Position numbers and translations under genes: made by a program. Positions 8,269 to 15,744 of a DNA stretch of 64,000 nucleotides are shown here, one piece after another. Origin of the DNA: Rugosimonospora africana (lineage in GTDB: Bacteria > Actinomycetota > Actinomycetes > Mycobacteriales > Micromonosporaceae); contig NZ_BONZ01000034.1 of NCBI RefSeq assembly GCF_016862975.1, positions 62,001 through 126,000 on the forward strand, in the 5' to 3' direction. Positions within the stretch are counted from its first letter, which is position 1; the number at the start of each line of letters is the position of its first letter. Below the pieces are notes generated by a model. That model worked only from the letters and a program-made list of their open reading frames with translations. It was not told the DNA's origin and did no database searches.

Positions 8269-8443
8269 CGTGTCACCCACCTGTCTCCGGCGACCCTCCT
8301 TTGACCACCGGACCAGTCGAGCCTAGTAGAGCCGGCAGGCGTCCGGTCGCCAGCCGCCGACTGGTGAGACGAACCCTCCGGAACGGATGCCGCGCGGGTG
8401 CCGGCGGCGGTTAGGCTGCGCCGACCGAGGACGGGAGGCCGCC

Positions 8444-8965
8444 GTGGGGGCGTCAGCATGGGTCAGCCGGATCGCGTACCAGCCGGACATCGCGGCGGCG
8501 CTGCAGGCCGCGCGGTGGGAGGCGTTCCGGGGCGGACACTACTACCACAGCCCCGATGAGCTGCCCGAGGCACGCACCATGACCGAGGACGAGTTCGTCG
8601 CGTGGATGGTGGAGGAGTACGGGCCGAACGCCGACGGCGCCGAGACCCGGCTCGCCTGGCGGGCCGCCCGGACCGGGCCCGACAGCCCGGACGCTCTGGC
8701 GGTTTCCCAGCCCTACTCGGGCACCCATTCGGTGATCGACATGACGCGTGTCGGGGACACCCCGGACATGTTCACGGTGGCACCGCCCTCCGGCGAGGTG
8801 CTCGACGACCTGTTCGCGACGCGCACTCCCAGCACCGACGCGGTCGCGACCGCCGCCGCCGACGGCAGGCTCGACCTGTACGGGCGCTGGCACGGTACGT
8901 ACGTCGTCGGGTACCGGGGCGGCGAACCCGAGGCGATCTTCTTCGTCGGTCACAGCGGCGACTGA
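8444..8965 (+). CDS. conserved hypothetical protein
   Basis: 173 residues from the GTG preceded by GGGAGG. The protein is acidic and soluble, with HYYHSPDELPEARTMTEDEFVAWMVEEYGP near the start and SGTHSVIDM in the middle. It has no signal peptide or membrane segment. The composition is typical of native coding DNA. I do not recognise the family. It lies alone between gnd (divergent) and the PPOX gene. Confidence 0.6.
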   Translation: MGASAWVSRIAYQPDIAAALQAARWEAFRGGHYYHSPDELPEARTMTEDEFVAWMVEEYGPNADGAETRLAWRAARTGPDSPDALAVSQPYSGTHSVIDMTRVGDTPDMFTVAPPSGEVLDDLFATRTPSTDAVATAAADGRLDLYGRWHGTYVVGYRGGEPEAIFFVGHSGD

Positions 8966-9124
8966 CCGGCCTTCTTCGGACACGCGGGTGTCGTGGCGAC
9001 CGAGCCCAGAAAGATTTCGAGAATTCGTACGCCTCGGACGTCGAGAACGTCCGGCCGGCTCCGTCCCAGGGACACGAACGGCCACGGGCCGTCCCGCCAC
9101 GACGCCGACCGAGGAGCGATCACC

Positions 9125-9622
9125 ATGCGACCGACCGAGATCACCGATATCCTGAACCGACCGATCAGCCAGGAACTGCTGGCCCGCGACCTGACCCGCC
9201 TGGCCTACATTGCCAAGGACGGCACACCGCGCAGCATCCCGATCGCCTTCACCTGGAACGGCGCGGAGATCATCCTGTGTACCTCGAAGAACGCCCCGAA
9301 GCTGCCCGCGCTGCGCAACAACCCGATGGTTGCCCTGACCATCGACACCGAGGTCCACCCGCCGAAGATCCTGCTCATCCGCGGGCGGGCCGAGCTGGAC
9401 GTCGTCGACGGCATCCCGGACGAGTATCTCCAGATGAACGGCAGCTACCAGATGACACCCGAGCAGCGCGTCGAGTGGGAGGCCGAGGTCCGCTCGCTCT
9501 ACGACGGCATGGTCCGGATCGTCGTCACCCCGACCTGGGCGAAACTCATCGACTTCGAAACCACCCTGCCCACCGCGGTCGAGGAGCTGATCCGGCAACG
9601 GGCCGAACGCCAGCACGCCTGA
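9125..9622 (+). CDS. pyridoxamine 5'-phosphate oxidase-family flavoprotein
   Basis: 165 residues from the ATG after GAGGAGCGATCACC; the in-frame extension to 8993 is Arg-rich and unlikely. It has a split-barrel fold typical of the PPOX/F420-binding families: LARLAYIAKDGTPRSIPIAFTW-type opening, IILCTSKNAPKLPALRNNP binding the phosphate of FMN or F420, then a central IRGRAEL strand. The substrate is not known; relatives reduce quinones or small aldehydes. It sits 42 bases ahead of the DGPF protein and ECF sigma factor, so it may belong to the same stress module. Confidence 0.75.
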   Translation: MRPTEITDILNRPISQELLARDLTRLAYIAKDGTPRSIPIAFTWNGAEIILCTSKNAPKLPALRNNPMVALTIDTEVHPPKILLIRGRAELDVVDGIPDEYLQMNGSYQMTPEQRVEWEAEVRSLYDGMVRIVVTPTWAKLIDFETTLPTAVEELIRQRAERQHA

Positions 9623-9664
9623 GATCGATGCGGCCAGAATGGGCCCTACCACTCCAAGGAGAAG

Positions 9665-10075
9665 ATGATGGCGAAATACCTGCTGCTCAAGCACTACCGG
9701 GGCGGGCCGGCGCCGGTCAACGACACGCGGATGGACCAGTGGACCCCGGAGGAGCTCGCGGCCCACGTGCAGTACATGGAGGACTTCGCCGCGCGGCTCG
9801 AGACCACCGGCGAGTTCATCGACACTCAGGCGCTCTCCCCGCAGGGCACGTTCGTCCGCTCGGACGGCGAGGGCCGCCCGCCGGTCACCGACGGACCGTT
9901 CGCTGAGACGAAGGACCTGATCGCCGGCTGGATGGTGATCGACGTCGAGACCTACGAGCGCGCGCTCGAGCTGGCCGCCGAGCTGTCCGCGGCACCCGGT
10001 GCGGGCGGGAAGCCGACCCAGGAGTGGCTCGAGGTGCGGCCGTTCCTCACCGAGATGCCTACGGTGACCGAGTGA
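9665..10075 (+). CDS. YCII/DGPF-domain protein linked to an ECF42 sigma factor
   Basis: 136 residues, with AAGGAGA just upstream; the start may be either of two adjacent ATGs (9665 or 9668). It has the dimeric alpha/beta-barrel YCII fold and the diagnostic PVTDGPFAETKD segment (about residues 75-86) that names the DGPF family. Proteins of this kind are encoded beside ECF42 sigma factors and are presumed targets or partners. The stop codon overlaps the sigma factor start by four bases (GTGA), which makes translational coupling almost certain. Confidence 0.85.
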   Translation: MMAKYLLLKHYRGGPAPVNDTRMDQWTPEELAAHVQYMEDFAARLETTGEFIDTQALSPQGTFVRSDGEGRPPVTDGPFAETKDLIAGWMVIDVETYERALELAAELSAAPGAGGKPTQEWLEVRPFLTEMPTVTE

Positions 10076-11217
10076 ACGAGTCGCTGCTGCGGGAACTCGT
10101 ACCCGCGGTGATCGGTGTCCTCGTCCGGCGCGGAGCCGACTTCGCGTCGGCCGAGGATGCCGTGCAGGAGGCCCTGATTCGCGCTCTGCAGAGCTGGCCG
10201 GACGATCCACCGCGCGACGCGAAAGCCTGGCTCGTCGCGGCCGCCTGGCACAAGTTCCTCGACGCCGCCCGGGCCGAAACCGCGCGGCGCGGACGGGAAC
10301 TCGCCATGGAGGTCGAGCCGCCGACCGGTCCGGTGCCGGGCACGGACGACTCACTGTGGCTCTACTTCCTGTGCGCGCACCCGTCGCTGTCTCCCGGTTC
10401 GGCCGTCGCGTTGACGCTGCGCGCCGTCGGCGGCCTGACGACGCGGCAGATCGCGACGGCATATCTGGTACCCGAAGCGACCATGGCGCAACGGATCAGC
10501 CGGGCCAAGCGGCGGATCACGGGGCTGCCGCTCGACCAACCCGGCGATCTGGCGACGGTACTGCGGGTTCTCTACCTCGTCTTCAACGAGGGCTACAGCG
10601 GAGACATCGACCTGGCGGCCGAAGCGATCCGCCTCACCCGCCAGCTAGCCGGCTCCACCGACGAGCCCGAGGTCGCGGGCCTGCTGGCGCTCATGCTGCT
10701 GCACCACGCCCGCCGCGCGTCCCGTCTCGGCCCGGGCAGTCGCCTGGTGCCGCTGCGTGAACAGGACCGATCTCGTTGGGACACCGGCATCATCGCCGAA
10801 GGCGTGACGATCCTGCAGGCGGCACTGGCTCGCGACCAGTTGGGCGAATACCAAGCGCAGGCCGCGATCGCCGCCCTGCACGCGGATGCCCCGAGCACCT
10901 CCGAGACGGACTGGGTGCAGATCGTGGAGTGGTACGACGAACTGCTGCGCCTCACGGACAGCCCGGTGGTGCGACTCAACCGCACAGTCGCGGTCGGCGA
11001 GGCCGACGGACCGCAGGCCGGCCTGACAGAGCTGAGCAAGGTGGATCCCGACCTGCCCCGGTACACCGCGGTCCGCGCTTATCTCCTCGAACGCGCAGGC
11101 GACCTCGCGCCGGCCGCCGAACTGTACGCCGAGGCATCCCACGCGGCCACCAACGCGCCCGAGCGCGACCACCTGACCCGCGAGGCAGCGCGGGTCAGGC
11201 AGTTACTACGTCCGTGA
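10072..11217 (+). CDS. ECF42-group RNA polymerase sigma factor (DUF6596 type)
   Basis: 381 residues from the GTG that overlaps the preceding stop. Sigma-70 region 2 lies at about 5-75 (FASAEDAVQEALIRALQSWP, KAWLVAAAWHKFLDAAR). Region 4 lies at about 105-160 (LTTRQIATAYLVPEATMAQRISRAKRRI). A C-terminal extension of about 200 residues is rich in TPR-like helices (FNEGYSGDIDLAAEAIRLTRQL). This long tail with a DGPF neighbour defines group ECF42, which has no anti-sigma factor and is thought to be controlled through the tail itself. It probably transcribes its own DGPF operon. The start at 10072 is chosen over 10024 because of the coupling. Confidence 0.9.
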   Translation: MNESLLRELVPAVIGVLVRRGADFASAEDAVQEALIRALQSWPDDPPRDAKAWLVAAAWHKFLDAARAETARRGRELAMEVEPPTGPVPGTDDSLWLYFLCAHPSLSPGSAVALTLRAVGGLTTRQIATAYLVPEATMAQRISRAKRRITGLPLDQPGDLATVLRVLYLVFNEGYSGDIDLAAEAIRLTRQLAGSTDEPEVAGLLALMLLHHARRASRLGPGSRLVPLREQDRSRWDTGIIAEGVTILQAALARDQLGEYQAQAAIAALHADAPSTSETDWVQIVEWYDELLRLTDSPVVRLNRTVAVGEADGPQAGLTELSKVDPDLPRYTAVRAYLLERAGDLAPAAELYAEASHAATNAPERDHLTREAARVRQLLRP

Positions 11218-11377
11218 GTACGGCAGACGCGCCTAGAGGCCGAACGGCTTGCCGGCGGGCCGAGATTATGCCGAGCAGAGCTCCAGTACCTGGAACCTGG
11301 GCGAGCCTCGAAGGTTGGAAATGGCTCGACCACCCGCAAGATTGAAGTTGCCGGTGGATATCGTCGCGGATGCCCAG

Positions 11378-11395
11378 CGGATGCGTAGGCATCCG
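11378..11395. terminator. hairpin between convergent genes
   Basis: A 7-base perfect stem (CGGATGC/GCATCCG) with a GTAG loop sits in the 250-base space between the ECF42 gene and the response regulator. Nothing else in that space looks like a gene. Confidence 0.4.
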
Positions 11396-11467
11396 GAAGC
11401 AGCTCAGCAACGCGACCTCACCCTCGGGGTCAAGGTCGCCGCCTCCGGCGTGCGGGCATGTCAGCGG

Positions 11468-12160
11468 TTATGGAGCATTCGGTGACGTCGGATCGGGCAC
11501 GTTGACCAGGCGGTGCCGGTAGGCCAGCGCGACCAGCTGTGCGCGGTCGCGGGCGCCGAGCTTGGTCATTGCCCGGCTGATGTGGGTTTTGGCGGTGGCC
11601 TTGCTGATGGACAGGACCGCGGCGATCTCGTCATTGCTCATGCCGTGCGCCGCCAGGCCGGCGACCTCGCGCTCCCGCTCGGTGAGCTGGGCCAGCGCTC
11701 CAGCGTCGACCTGGCGGTTGGGGGCGCGGTCGACAAGACGGGCGATCAGCCGGCGTGTCAGACCGGGTGACAGCAGCGCTTCGCCGCCCGCCACCACCCG
11801 GATGCCATACAACAGTTGGCCGGGATCCGTGTTCTTGATCAAAAAGCCGCTGGCGCCGGCGCCCAGCGCCTCGATCACGTACTCGTCGTGATCGAACGTC
11901 GTGAGGATCAGCACGTGCACCCCCGCGAGGCCCGGAGCCTCGGCGATCTGACGAGTGGCTTCCAACCCGTCGACACCCGGCATGCGGATGTCCATGAGGA
12001 CGACATCGGAACGGGTTTGTCGTGCCAGGTCGACGGCCGCGGCACCGTCGGCGGCCTCACCCACCACGACCATCCCCGGCTCGGCGTCGATGAGCGCCCG
12101 GAACCCGGCGCGGACCAACATCTCGTCGTCGGCGATGAGGACCCGGATCGGCTCAGTCAT
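11468..12160 (-). CDS. NarL/LuxR-family response regulator
   Basis: 230 residues from the ATG after GGGAGATCAGGC. The receiver domain spans residues 5-120: the acidic pair in IADDEM, phospho-acceptor Asp in VVLMDIRMPG, Thr in LILTTFDHDEY and Lys in GFLIKNTDPG. A LuxR-type helix-turn-helix lies at about 155-215 (LTEREREVAGLAAHGMSNDE, ISKATAKTHISRAMTKLGA). It would be phosphorylated by the kinase encoded 96 bases upstream on the same strand and then bind DNA. The repeated 124-bp element at 13519 and 15566 is a candidate regulon signature. Confidence 0.93.
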   Translation of the reverse strand: MTEPIRVLIADDEMLVRAGFRALIDAEPGMVVVGEAADGAAAVDLARQTRSDVVLMDIRMPGVDGLEATRQIAEAPGLAGVHVLILTTFDHDEYVIEALGAGASGFLIKNTDPGQLLYGIRVVAGGEALLSPGLTRRLIARLVDRAPNRQVDAGALAQLTEREREVAGLAAHGMSNDEIAAVLSISKATAKTHISRAMTKLGARDRAQLVALAYRHRLVNVPDPTSPNAP

Positions 12161-12256
12161 GCCTGATCTCCCAGGGGCTGTCGGGGTCGTCGGTCTCTGC
12201 TCGGCCGGGTGCCACAAGGTACCTGGCGGTAGGTCAGTGACGGGCGCATGTCCTCA

Positions 12257-13459
12257 TCACGCCTGGTCGGGGGTGGGTAACGTGCACCGCACCTGGAAGC
12301 CGCCATCGGGGTGCGGGCCGGCGGTGAACTGTCCTGACAGCGCCATGGCCCGCTCCCGCATGCCGCTGATGCCGTGTCCACCCTGACCGTTGGCGCCGGC
12401 CTGGCCCGGGCCAACGGCCGACCCGTCGTCGCGGGACCGGATGACCACGTGCGCGGGTTCGTAGTGCAGGTCGAGTTGGACGGTGCTGGCGCGGGCGTGG
12501 CGCACGACGTTGGTCAGCGCCTCCTGGAGGATCCGGTAGGCGGCCAGATCGACGGCTGCGGGCAGCGGCCGGGCCCTGCCGTGGATGGTGAGCCGGGGCT
12601 GCACCCCGGCCGCTCGGACCGAGTCCAGCAACGCGTCGAGCTGGTCGAGGCCGCCGGGAGGTGTTCGGGGCCGGTCGGGCTCGTCGCCGTCGGCGCGCAG
12701 AACGCCCAGGATGGCCTTGACGTCGGTCAGCCCCTGGTCGCTGATGTGCTTGATCGTGCTCAGCGCCTCCCCGGCCTGGGCGGGTCGGCTGGCAAGCAGG
12801 TGGATGCCGACCCCGGCCTGCACACTGATGCTGGCCATGGTGTGGCCGAGGACATCGTGCAGCTCGCGGGCGATGCGCAGCCGTTCCTCGACCACACGGC
12901 GGCGGGCCTGCTCCTCCCGGGTCTGGGCCTCGCGGGCAAGCTGAGCGCGGGTGGCCACCAGCACTGCCCGGTTGTAGCCGACCGCCGCGCCGGCGGCGCC
13001 CGCGGTGGCGGCCATCCACACGGCAACGCCGGCGATCCCGCTCGGCTCGGCAGCGCCGAAGGCCACACGGATCGCCACCACCGCGGTGAACGCGGTCACC
13101 CCCGCGCCGGCCAGCCCCCACCGCCACCCACGCAGGGCCGCGAGGGTGTAGCAGGCGATCAGCGGGATCAGCAGCACCAGACGGCCGGGATAGTGGAAGG
13201 CCGACCAGGCCAGGGCGACCACGTTGAGGACGACTAGCACCGATACCGGGTAGCGGCGGCGCAGCGCTACGGCGCCGGCCACCACCACGACAAGTCCGAC
13301 CGCCACGGCGTCGATTGGGCGGGGGCTGCTGATCCACTGGGGTCCAACGCCGATCAGGCTGCCGGCCAGCGATAGCACCGCCACGCCGACGCCGACACCG
13401 GAATTGGTGAGCAGCGGTGCGGCCAGGCGCACGGTACTGAGCGTCTTTGGTGTCTCCAT
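12257..13459 (-). CDS. sensor histidine kinase (HisKA_3/NarX-like)
   Basis: 400 residues. Four to five transmembrane helices fill residues 15-165 with only short loops, so it senses within or at the membrane. The dimerisation and phosphotransfer segment RIARELHDVLGH is at about 195-207, with the phospho-accepting His next to Asp. The HATPase domain follows with EALTNVVRHARA near 305 and a glycine-rich GGHGISGMRERA box near 370. Its partner is the response regulator just downstream. Kinases of this shape (DesK class) often answer to envelope or lipid stress, which suits the divergently encoded secreted and MMPL proteins. The stimulus is unknown. Confidence 0.92.
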   Translation of the reverse strand: METPKTLSTVRLAAPLLTNSGVGVGVAVLSLAGSLIGVGPQWISSPRPIDAVAVGLVVVVAGAVALRRRYPVSVLVVLNVVALAWSAFHYPGRLVLLIPLIACYTLAALRGWRWGLAGAGVTAFTAVVAIRVAFGAAEPSGIAGVAVWMAATAGAAGAAVGYNRAVLVATRAQLAREAQTREEQARRRVVEERLRIARELHDVLGHTMASISVQAGVGIHLLASRPAQAGEALSTIKHISDQGLTDVKAILGVLRADGDEPDRPRTPPGGLDQLDALLDSVRAAGVQPRLTIHGRARPLPAAVDLAAYRILQEALTNVVRHARASTVQLDLHYEPAHVVIRSRDDGSAVGPGQAGANGQGGHGISGMRERAMALSGQFTAGPHPDGGFQVRCTLPTPDQA

Positions 13460-13518
13460 CCCCGAACATCCTGCCGCATCCGCCCGGCCCTGAGCATCCG
13501 CCGCGAGTGGTGCGTGAA

Positions 13519-13642
13519 CTACCGCACTCGGCGCACCGGCCTACCACCCGGGGATGACCTACACCCGGGAGGTGAGCCACGAAACACGACCACCAGCCGA
13601 CGCAGCCTGCCTGCACCTGCCGCCACGATCGGTTGGTGACGA
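13519..13642. repeat. regulatory-like direct repeat, copy 1
   Basis: A 124-base stretch in the 475-base gap between the kinase and the AttH-like gene is about three-quarters identical by eye to 15566-15688. Both contain CTACCGCAC, GCACCGG, GGATGAC, TGAGCCACGAA and CCAGCCGACGC in the same order and spacing. It ends 60 bases upstream of the kinase ATG. I read it as a duplicated promoter/operator region, possibly for the NarL-type regulator. Confidence 0.55.
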
Positions 13643-13738
13643 GCACAAGCGAGGAAGGACCGATAGTGGCGCAGCGGGCAGGGACGTGACACCAGGCCGA
13701 AAGGTGACCTGGAGGCCAGGCGAAGCGGTACCACCACA

Positions 13739-13879
13739 GTGATTGGCGCGAACGGCATCCATGGCGTAATCAAGGCTGGCGCCGAGGAGACGTTCATCGA
13801 CGACGTATCCGAGGCAAGTGCTGCCCTCCCTACGACTGGTCGCCATACCCAGCACGCAGGCAACGCGGGAATCCGGTAG
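13739..13879 (+). pseudogene. possible relic of an NmrA-like NAD(P)-binding protein
   Basis: A 46-codon open stretch reads AGAEETFIDDVSEASAALPT and then a His-rich GRHTQHAG before a stop. This resembles the central segment of NmrA-like atypical SDRs, where E-x-F-I-D and the alternating DV..A..AL pattern precede GHAG. There is no Rossmann start and no C-terminus. It is a weak call. Confidence 0.25.
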
Positions 13880-13934
13880 TGAGCGCCGACCACTGGGGCA
13901 ACGGACTCCGGCACGACAAGAGATGAGGAACACC

Positions 13935-14999
13935 ATGCGAAAACAGCGACGTCGATCAACCGCGGCAATCGCCACCCTGGCGTTCGGCGCGGTGCTGGCC
14001 GGCGTGGCGTTGTCCGCGATCCCGGCAACAGCCCAGACCGGTTCCGACGCAGCGGGCACAGGAAAGCCGACGGACACCACCACGGCACCCGCCTTCCCAA
14101 CATTCGTGCACCTGCCCGCAGACCAAGCGGCGCATCCGAACACACCCATCGAATGGTGGTACACGGTCGGCCACCTCGACGCCCACGGTCACCGCTTCGG
14201 CTACCAGGTCACAATCCTCAACATTGGCGGAGCTCCGCAGGCGTTGATCGGCATCACGGATAAGACTGCCGGCAAGTACTACACGCAGAGTCAGCGTTAC
14301 TCGCCTGACCAGACCAGCTTCTCCACCACCGCGCTCGACGTCCGCACGCCATCGGCTTCCTTGTCCGGGCCGATGGATGCAATGCGCCTGCACGCCACAC
14401 TGCCGGCCGGCGAGATCGATCTGACGCTGCGCGCGCGGGGACCCGCGCTGTACAACAACGGGACCGGGCTGATGCCGTTCCTCGACGGCACCAGCTACTA
14501 CTATTCCCTACCCAGCCTGGCGTCACAGGGAACGCTTACCCTGAACAACCACACCTACCCGGTAACCGGAGAGTCGTGGCTGGACCGCCAGTGGGGAAAC
14601 TGGGACCAGAGCACCTTGCAGAAATGGACCTGGATGCCGCTACAACTGCCAAACGGCGACCGGGTCAACCTCTGGGACATGCTCACCCAGGACGGCGAGT
14701 TCGCCTACGCGACCGTGCTCCACCCCGACGGAACCCACGAGATCGTCGCGGTGAACCCGCTCGCCGGCACCACATCCGGCTTCTGGAGCAGCCCGACCAC
14801 AGGCAAGCGGTACGGCACCCGGTGGACCGTGAACATCCCGGCGCTGGATGCCAGCCTCACGGTGGTCGCCGAGCCGCAGGGACAGGAAATCCAGGCGGGC
14901 GACGGCGTCTACGAAGGCGCGAGCACCGTCACCGGACGGTACCGGGGCAAGCCGGTCACCGGCCTGGCGTACGTCGAACAGTACGGCAACTGGCGATAG
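13935..14999 (+). CDS. secreted AttH/CrtC-like lipocalin-family hydrolase
   Basis: 354 residues from the ATG five bases after GAGGAA. Residues 1-36 are a signal peptide with Arg-rich start and PATAQT cleavage area. The mature part has PIEWWYTVGHLDAHGHRFGY at about 65-84 and ESWLDRQWG near 215. Both are hallmarks of the AttH domain (carotenoid 1,2-hydratase CrtC relatives), which builds a double lipocalin barrel binding hydrophobic molecules. It is probably extracellular. With the MMPL exporter downstream and the kinase upstream, a role in lipid or envelope metabolism is plausible but inferred. Confidence 0.8.
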   Translation: MRKQRRRSTAAIATLAFGAVLAGVALSAIPATAQTGSDAAGTGKPTDTTTAPAFPTFVHLPADQAAHPNTPIEWWYTVGHLDAHGHRFGYQVTILNIGGAPQALIGITDKTAGKYYTQSQRYSPDQTSFSTTALDVRTPSASLSGPMDAMRLHATLPAGEIDLTLRARGPALYNNGTGLMPFLDGTSYYYSLPSLASQGTLTLNNHTYPVTGESWLDRQWGNWDQSTLQKWTWMPLQLPNGDRVNLWDMLTQDGEFAYATVLHPDGTHEIVAVNPLAGTTSGFWSSPTTGKRYGTRWTVNIPALDASLTVVAEPQGQEIQAGDGVYEGASTVTGRYRGKPVTGLAYVEQYGNWR

Positions 15000-15113
15000 C
15001 TCGGGCAGCGGAACCGTACCTGGCCGCAGTGCCTGACGGGGCAGCCTTGAGAAGAGGAGGGTGCTGTACACCGCCGGTGCTCAAGTCACGCTGCATAACA
15101 CACGCTCGGTAGC

Positions 15114-15434
15114 GGCTCGACCGCCGACGTCATGCGTTTCGCGGTCGGGTCGCCATCGTCCGACTCCTCGTCGATCCCGGCCCGACTGTCTTTACTGCCC
15201 CGGGCCGACGCGTCGACGGCCACCGTCACCCGGGACTTCCTGTTCCAGTCCGTGGCCGGTGGCGGATGGACGATCAACGGTGAGCAGTACCGCGCCGGCC
15301 GCTCCCTGGCCACGCCAGCGCTGGGCCGGCCCGAAGTGTGGCGGTTCACCACGGACGTGCATCATCCCGTACACCTTCGCCTGGACCAGTTCCGGGTGTT
15401 GAAGCGCGGGAACGCCGGCGACATCGGGGACTAG
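15114..15434 (+). pseudogene. relic of a multicopper oxidase (CotA/bilirubin-oxidase-like)
   Basis: About 106 codons remain. STADVMRFAVG and then WTINGEQYR, LGRPEVWRF and HHPVHLRLDQFRVLKR match the last cupredoxin domain of CotA-type multicopper oxidases, where the HPVHLH element binds copper. The usual HPVHLH reads HPVHLR, the ends are missing, and a stop follows GDIGD. There is no start codon with a ribosome site. The intact enzyme would have been secreted and about 500 residues long. Confidence 0.65.
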
Positions 15435-15449
15435 AAAGAAGCGGGAATC

Positions 15450-15507
15450 GATGCCGACCCGGTCAGGGACAGCGCTGTTCCTCTGGGCGGTACATGGTGT
15501 CGGCATC
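15450..15507. terminator. long imperfect hairpin after the oxidase relic
   Basis: A 9-base outer stem, GATGCCGAC with GTCGGCATC, encloses a second dyad around GGACAGCGCTGTTCC. It may be the old terminator of the oxidase or a regulatory structure. Confidence 0.35.
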
Positions 15508-15565
15508 TCTTGACGCCCTGCCCGCGTCCGCCGGTCACGCGCATCGGGGGTGAGGTGTGCCCCAG

Positions 15566-15688
15566 CTACCGCACACGACGCACCGGTCTACCGCCAGCGG
15601 ATGACGGTACGCCTGCGGGTTGAGCCACGAATCGCGACCGCCAGCCGACGCGCGCCGCGCGCACCCGCCGGCATGATCGGCGGGACGA
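15566..15688. repeat. regulatory-like direct repeat, copy 2
   Basis: This is the partner of 13519-13642 and ends 56 bases upstream of the MMPL start. Relative to copy 1 it has one indel in the middle and is less conserved at its right end. Its place in front of a transporter gene suggests shared control. Confidence 0.55.
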
Positions 15689-15744
15689 ATTGATGTGTGT
15701 GCCGGCCCGGAATGAACACCGATGACCTGCCCGAGGAGAAGATA

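Noticed and set aside
11249-11485. 78-codon plus-strand frame between ECF42 and the response regulator
   Set aside because: No ribosome site, no motif, and it runs into the end of the convergent response regulator gene.
12234-13646. 470-codon minus-strand frame over the kinase gene
   Set aside because: Out of frame with the clear histidine kinase motifs; Arg/Gly-rich.
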